Shown here: piece after piece, positions 15,224-16,545 of the stretch
Layout of the letters: the number at the start of each line of letters is the position of its first letter
Numbering within the stretch: position 1 is the stretch's first letter
Source: Smithella sp.
GTDB lineage: Bacteria > Desulfobacterota > Syntrophia > Syntrophales > Smithellaceae
NCBI GenBank assembly: GCA_012797505.1
Contig: JAAZOZ010000090.1
Coordinates: 1 to 16,545 of the forward strand
Length of the DNA stretch: 16,545 bases
Direction of reading: 5' to 3'
Notes under the pieces: generated by a model
The model's input: only the letters and a program-made list of their open reading frames with translations
What the model was told of the DNA's origin: nothing
Databases searched by the model: none
Position numbers and translations under genes: made by a program

Positions 15224-16545
15224 TTATCTGAAAAACGTGTCGTAGATTCCCACCACGATGATGAAGAAAATCAGTACGGGAACAACATACCGAATCAGCA
15301 GAGCCCACCCCTGGCCGATCATGAACCGTTTATGGCCTTTATTGACTTCGGCAATCGCGTGTTTGGCGCCCCACACATAGCCGGTGAAAATGGCCATCAT
15401 GAAGCCTCCCACGGGCAGCAAGATGCTGTTGGAAATCCAGTCGTAGGTGTCGAGCAGATCCTTGTTCAATCCCGGGAAAGAGAAGTCTTTCAGGACACTG
15501 TATCCCAGCGTCGCCGGCAGCCCCACGATAAAAATGACCAGCCCCATGACAACAGCGGCTCTTTTCCTGGACCAGTCTTTTTCGTCCATCAGCCAGGCGG
15601 TCACCACCTCCAGGAGGGAAATGGCGGACGTCAGTGCGGCAATGCCCAGTAAAATGAAAAAAAGGACGCCGAAAAAAGCGCCCAGAGGCATTTGCGCGAA
15701 AACGGCCGGCAGGGTGATAAAGGCAAGCCCCGGCCCGGCGCCCGGTTCGAACCCCAGGGCAAAAATAGCGGGAAACAGGGCAAAGCCCGCCAGCAATGCC
15801 ACGCCTGTATCCAGTCCCCCAACCATCATGGCGTTGGACGGAATTTCATCCTTGTCGTCCAGATAGCTTCCATAGGTCATGATGGCGCCCATCCCCAGAC
15901 TCAAAGAAAAAAACGCCTGCGCCAGAGCGGCCAGCAACGTCCTGCCGGTTACCTTGCTGAAATCAGGGCGCAGGTAATAGGCAAGACCTTCGCCCGCGCC
16001 GGGCAAGGTCACCGACCGGACGATCAGGACCAGCAAAAGCACGAAGAGAACAGGCATCAGAACCATGGACCATCGCTGGATGCCTTTGACGACACCGGCG
16101 GCAATGATGCCGACCGTCAGAATCAGAAACAGGGCCTGCCATAGAATCGGCTCCCATACGCTGCTGATATGATCCTGAAAAACACGGGCGTGATCGATTC
16201 CCGGAACAACTGTGGCGACAACCACTTTATAGACGTAGGCCAGCGACCAGCCGGCAACAACGGCATAGTAAGAAAGAATAATGAAGCCCGTGAATACACC
16301 CAGTGCCCCCACCAGCCACCAGGGGCTGTTCGGGGCAAGAACCTTAAAGACGCCCACGGGATCACGCTGGGCTGCCCGTCCCAAAGCCATTTCATTGACA
16401 ACCAGGGGATAGCCAAGAAGCAAAACGGCAAGCAAATAAATTAACATGAATGCCGCCCCGCCGTACTCGCCCGTCATGTAGGGGAAACGCCAGATGTTTC
16501 CCAGGCCGACGGCCGATCCCGCCGTGGCAAGAACAAAACCTGCCC
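15224..16545 (-). CDS. Sodium-dependent SNF-family symporter (5' partial)
   Basis: The frame is open to the window edge, giving 439 visible residues; the initiator and probably only a few residues are missing. The visible start reads AGFVLATAGSAVGLGNIWRF, followed by PYMTGEYGGAAF, the TM1 signature of the neurotransmitter:sodium symporter (LeuT-like) family. The unwound helix there holds the sodium and substrate sites. An ATG at 16477 falls inside TM1, so it is not the real start. Further membrane segments continue to the last one near the C-terminus (YVVPVLIFFIIVVGIY), consistent with about 11-12 in all. Bacterial members import amino acids or related amines with Na+; the substrate here cannot be read. 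The DUF4301 gene follows after 31 bp. Confidence 0.93.
   Translation of the reverse strand, partial: AGFVLATAGSAVGLGNIWRFPYMTGEYGGAAFMLIYLLAVLLLGYPLVVNEMALGRAAQRDPVGVFKVLAPNSPWWLVGALGVFTGFIILSYYAVVAGWSLAYVYKVVVATVVPGIDHARVFQDHISSVWEPILWQALFLILTVGIIAAGVVKGIQRWSMVLMPVLFVLLLVLIVRSVTLPGAGEGLAYYLRPDFSKVTGRTLLAALAQAFFSLSLGMGAIMTYGSYLDDKDEIPSNAMMVGGLDTGVALLAGFALFPAIFALGFEPGAGPGLAFITLPAVFAQMPLGAFFGVLFFILLGIAALTSAISLLEVVTAWLMDEKDWSRKRAAVVMGLVIFIVGLPATLGYSVLKDFSFPGLNKDLLDTYDWISNSILLPVGGFMMAIFTGYVWGAKHAIAEVNKGHKRFMIGQGWALLIRYVVPVLIFFIIVVGIYDTFFR

Noticed and set aside
14563..15231. 222-codon open frame on the plus strand opposite the DUF4301 gene
   Set aside because: No start signals and no recognisable domain; the minus frame holds the family motifs.

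Overview
The window looks like chromosomal backbone from an anaerobic deltaproteobacterium, most like the Syntrophobacterales (Syntrophus/Smithella type). That placement is inference. It rests on moderately high GC, the topA-trmFO pair, a rubrerythrin, a GerMN-domain protein beside an EF-G paralogue, a DUF1385 membrane protein, and small dispersed palindromic repeats between genes. I see no phage, transposase, CRISPR array, rRNA or tRNA.

Layout. (1) 2-2031, plus strand: the 3' end of topA (four zinc ribbons) overlaps trmFO by 4 bp. (2) 2032-2173: a nested palindromic repeat between convergent genes. (3) 2174-6331, minus strand: a GerMN membrane protein and an EF-G paralogue form one unit behind a good sigma70-type promoter. 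A membrane-bound class III adenylate cyclase lies downstream with its own strong ribosome binding site. (4) 6332-6703: non-coding, ending in a textbook terminator for rubrerythrin. (5) 6704-7693: rubrerythrin (minus) and a 60-residue protein (plus) are divergent around a shared promoter region. (6) 7773-9457, minus strand: a probable four-gene operon of a short coiled-coil protein, an HD-domain nucleotidase-like hydrolase, a small lipoprotein and the MscL channel. (7) 9609-10478, plus: DUF1385 membrane protein. (8) 10479-10813: no gene, but a cloverleaf-like palindromic repeat. (9) 10814-13649, plus: an exported LysM protein, a terminator, then a PP-loop sulfurtransferase-like protein with an NFACT-R-like tail. 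(10) 13600-16545, minus: a sodium-dependent SNF-family symporter (its 5' end runs off the window) followed by a DUF4301 protein whose tail overlaps the sulfurtransferase gene by 50 bp.

The genes are mostly housekeeping: DNA topology, tRNA modification (two genes), translation elongation, oxidative stress defence, osmotic safety valve, cyclic nucleotide signalling and solute uptake. I found no clear new multi-gene system. The points most worth a second look are the EF-G paralogue with an altered domain IV tip, the internally duplicated unknown domain in the LysM protein, the DUF4301 protein, and the two structured intergenic repeats.
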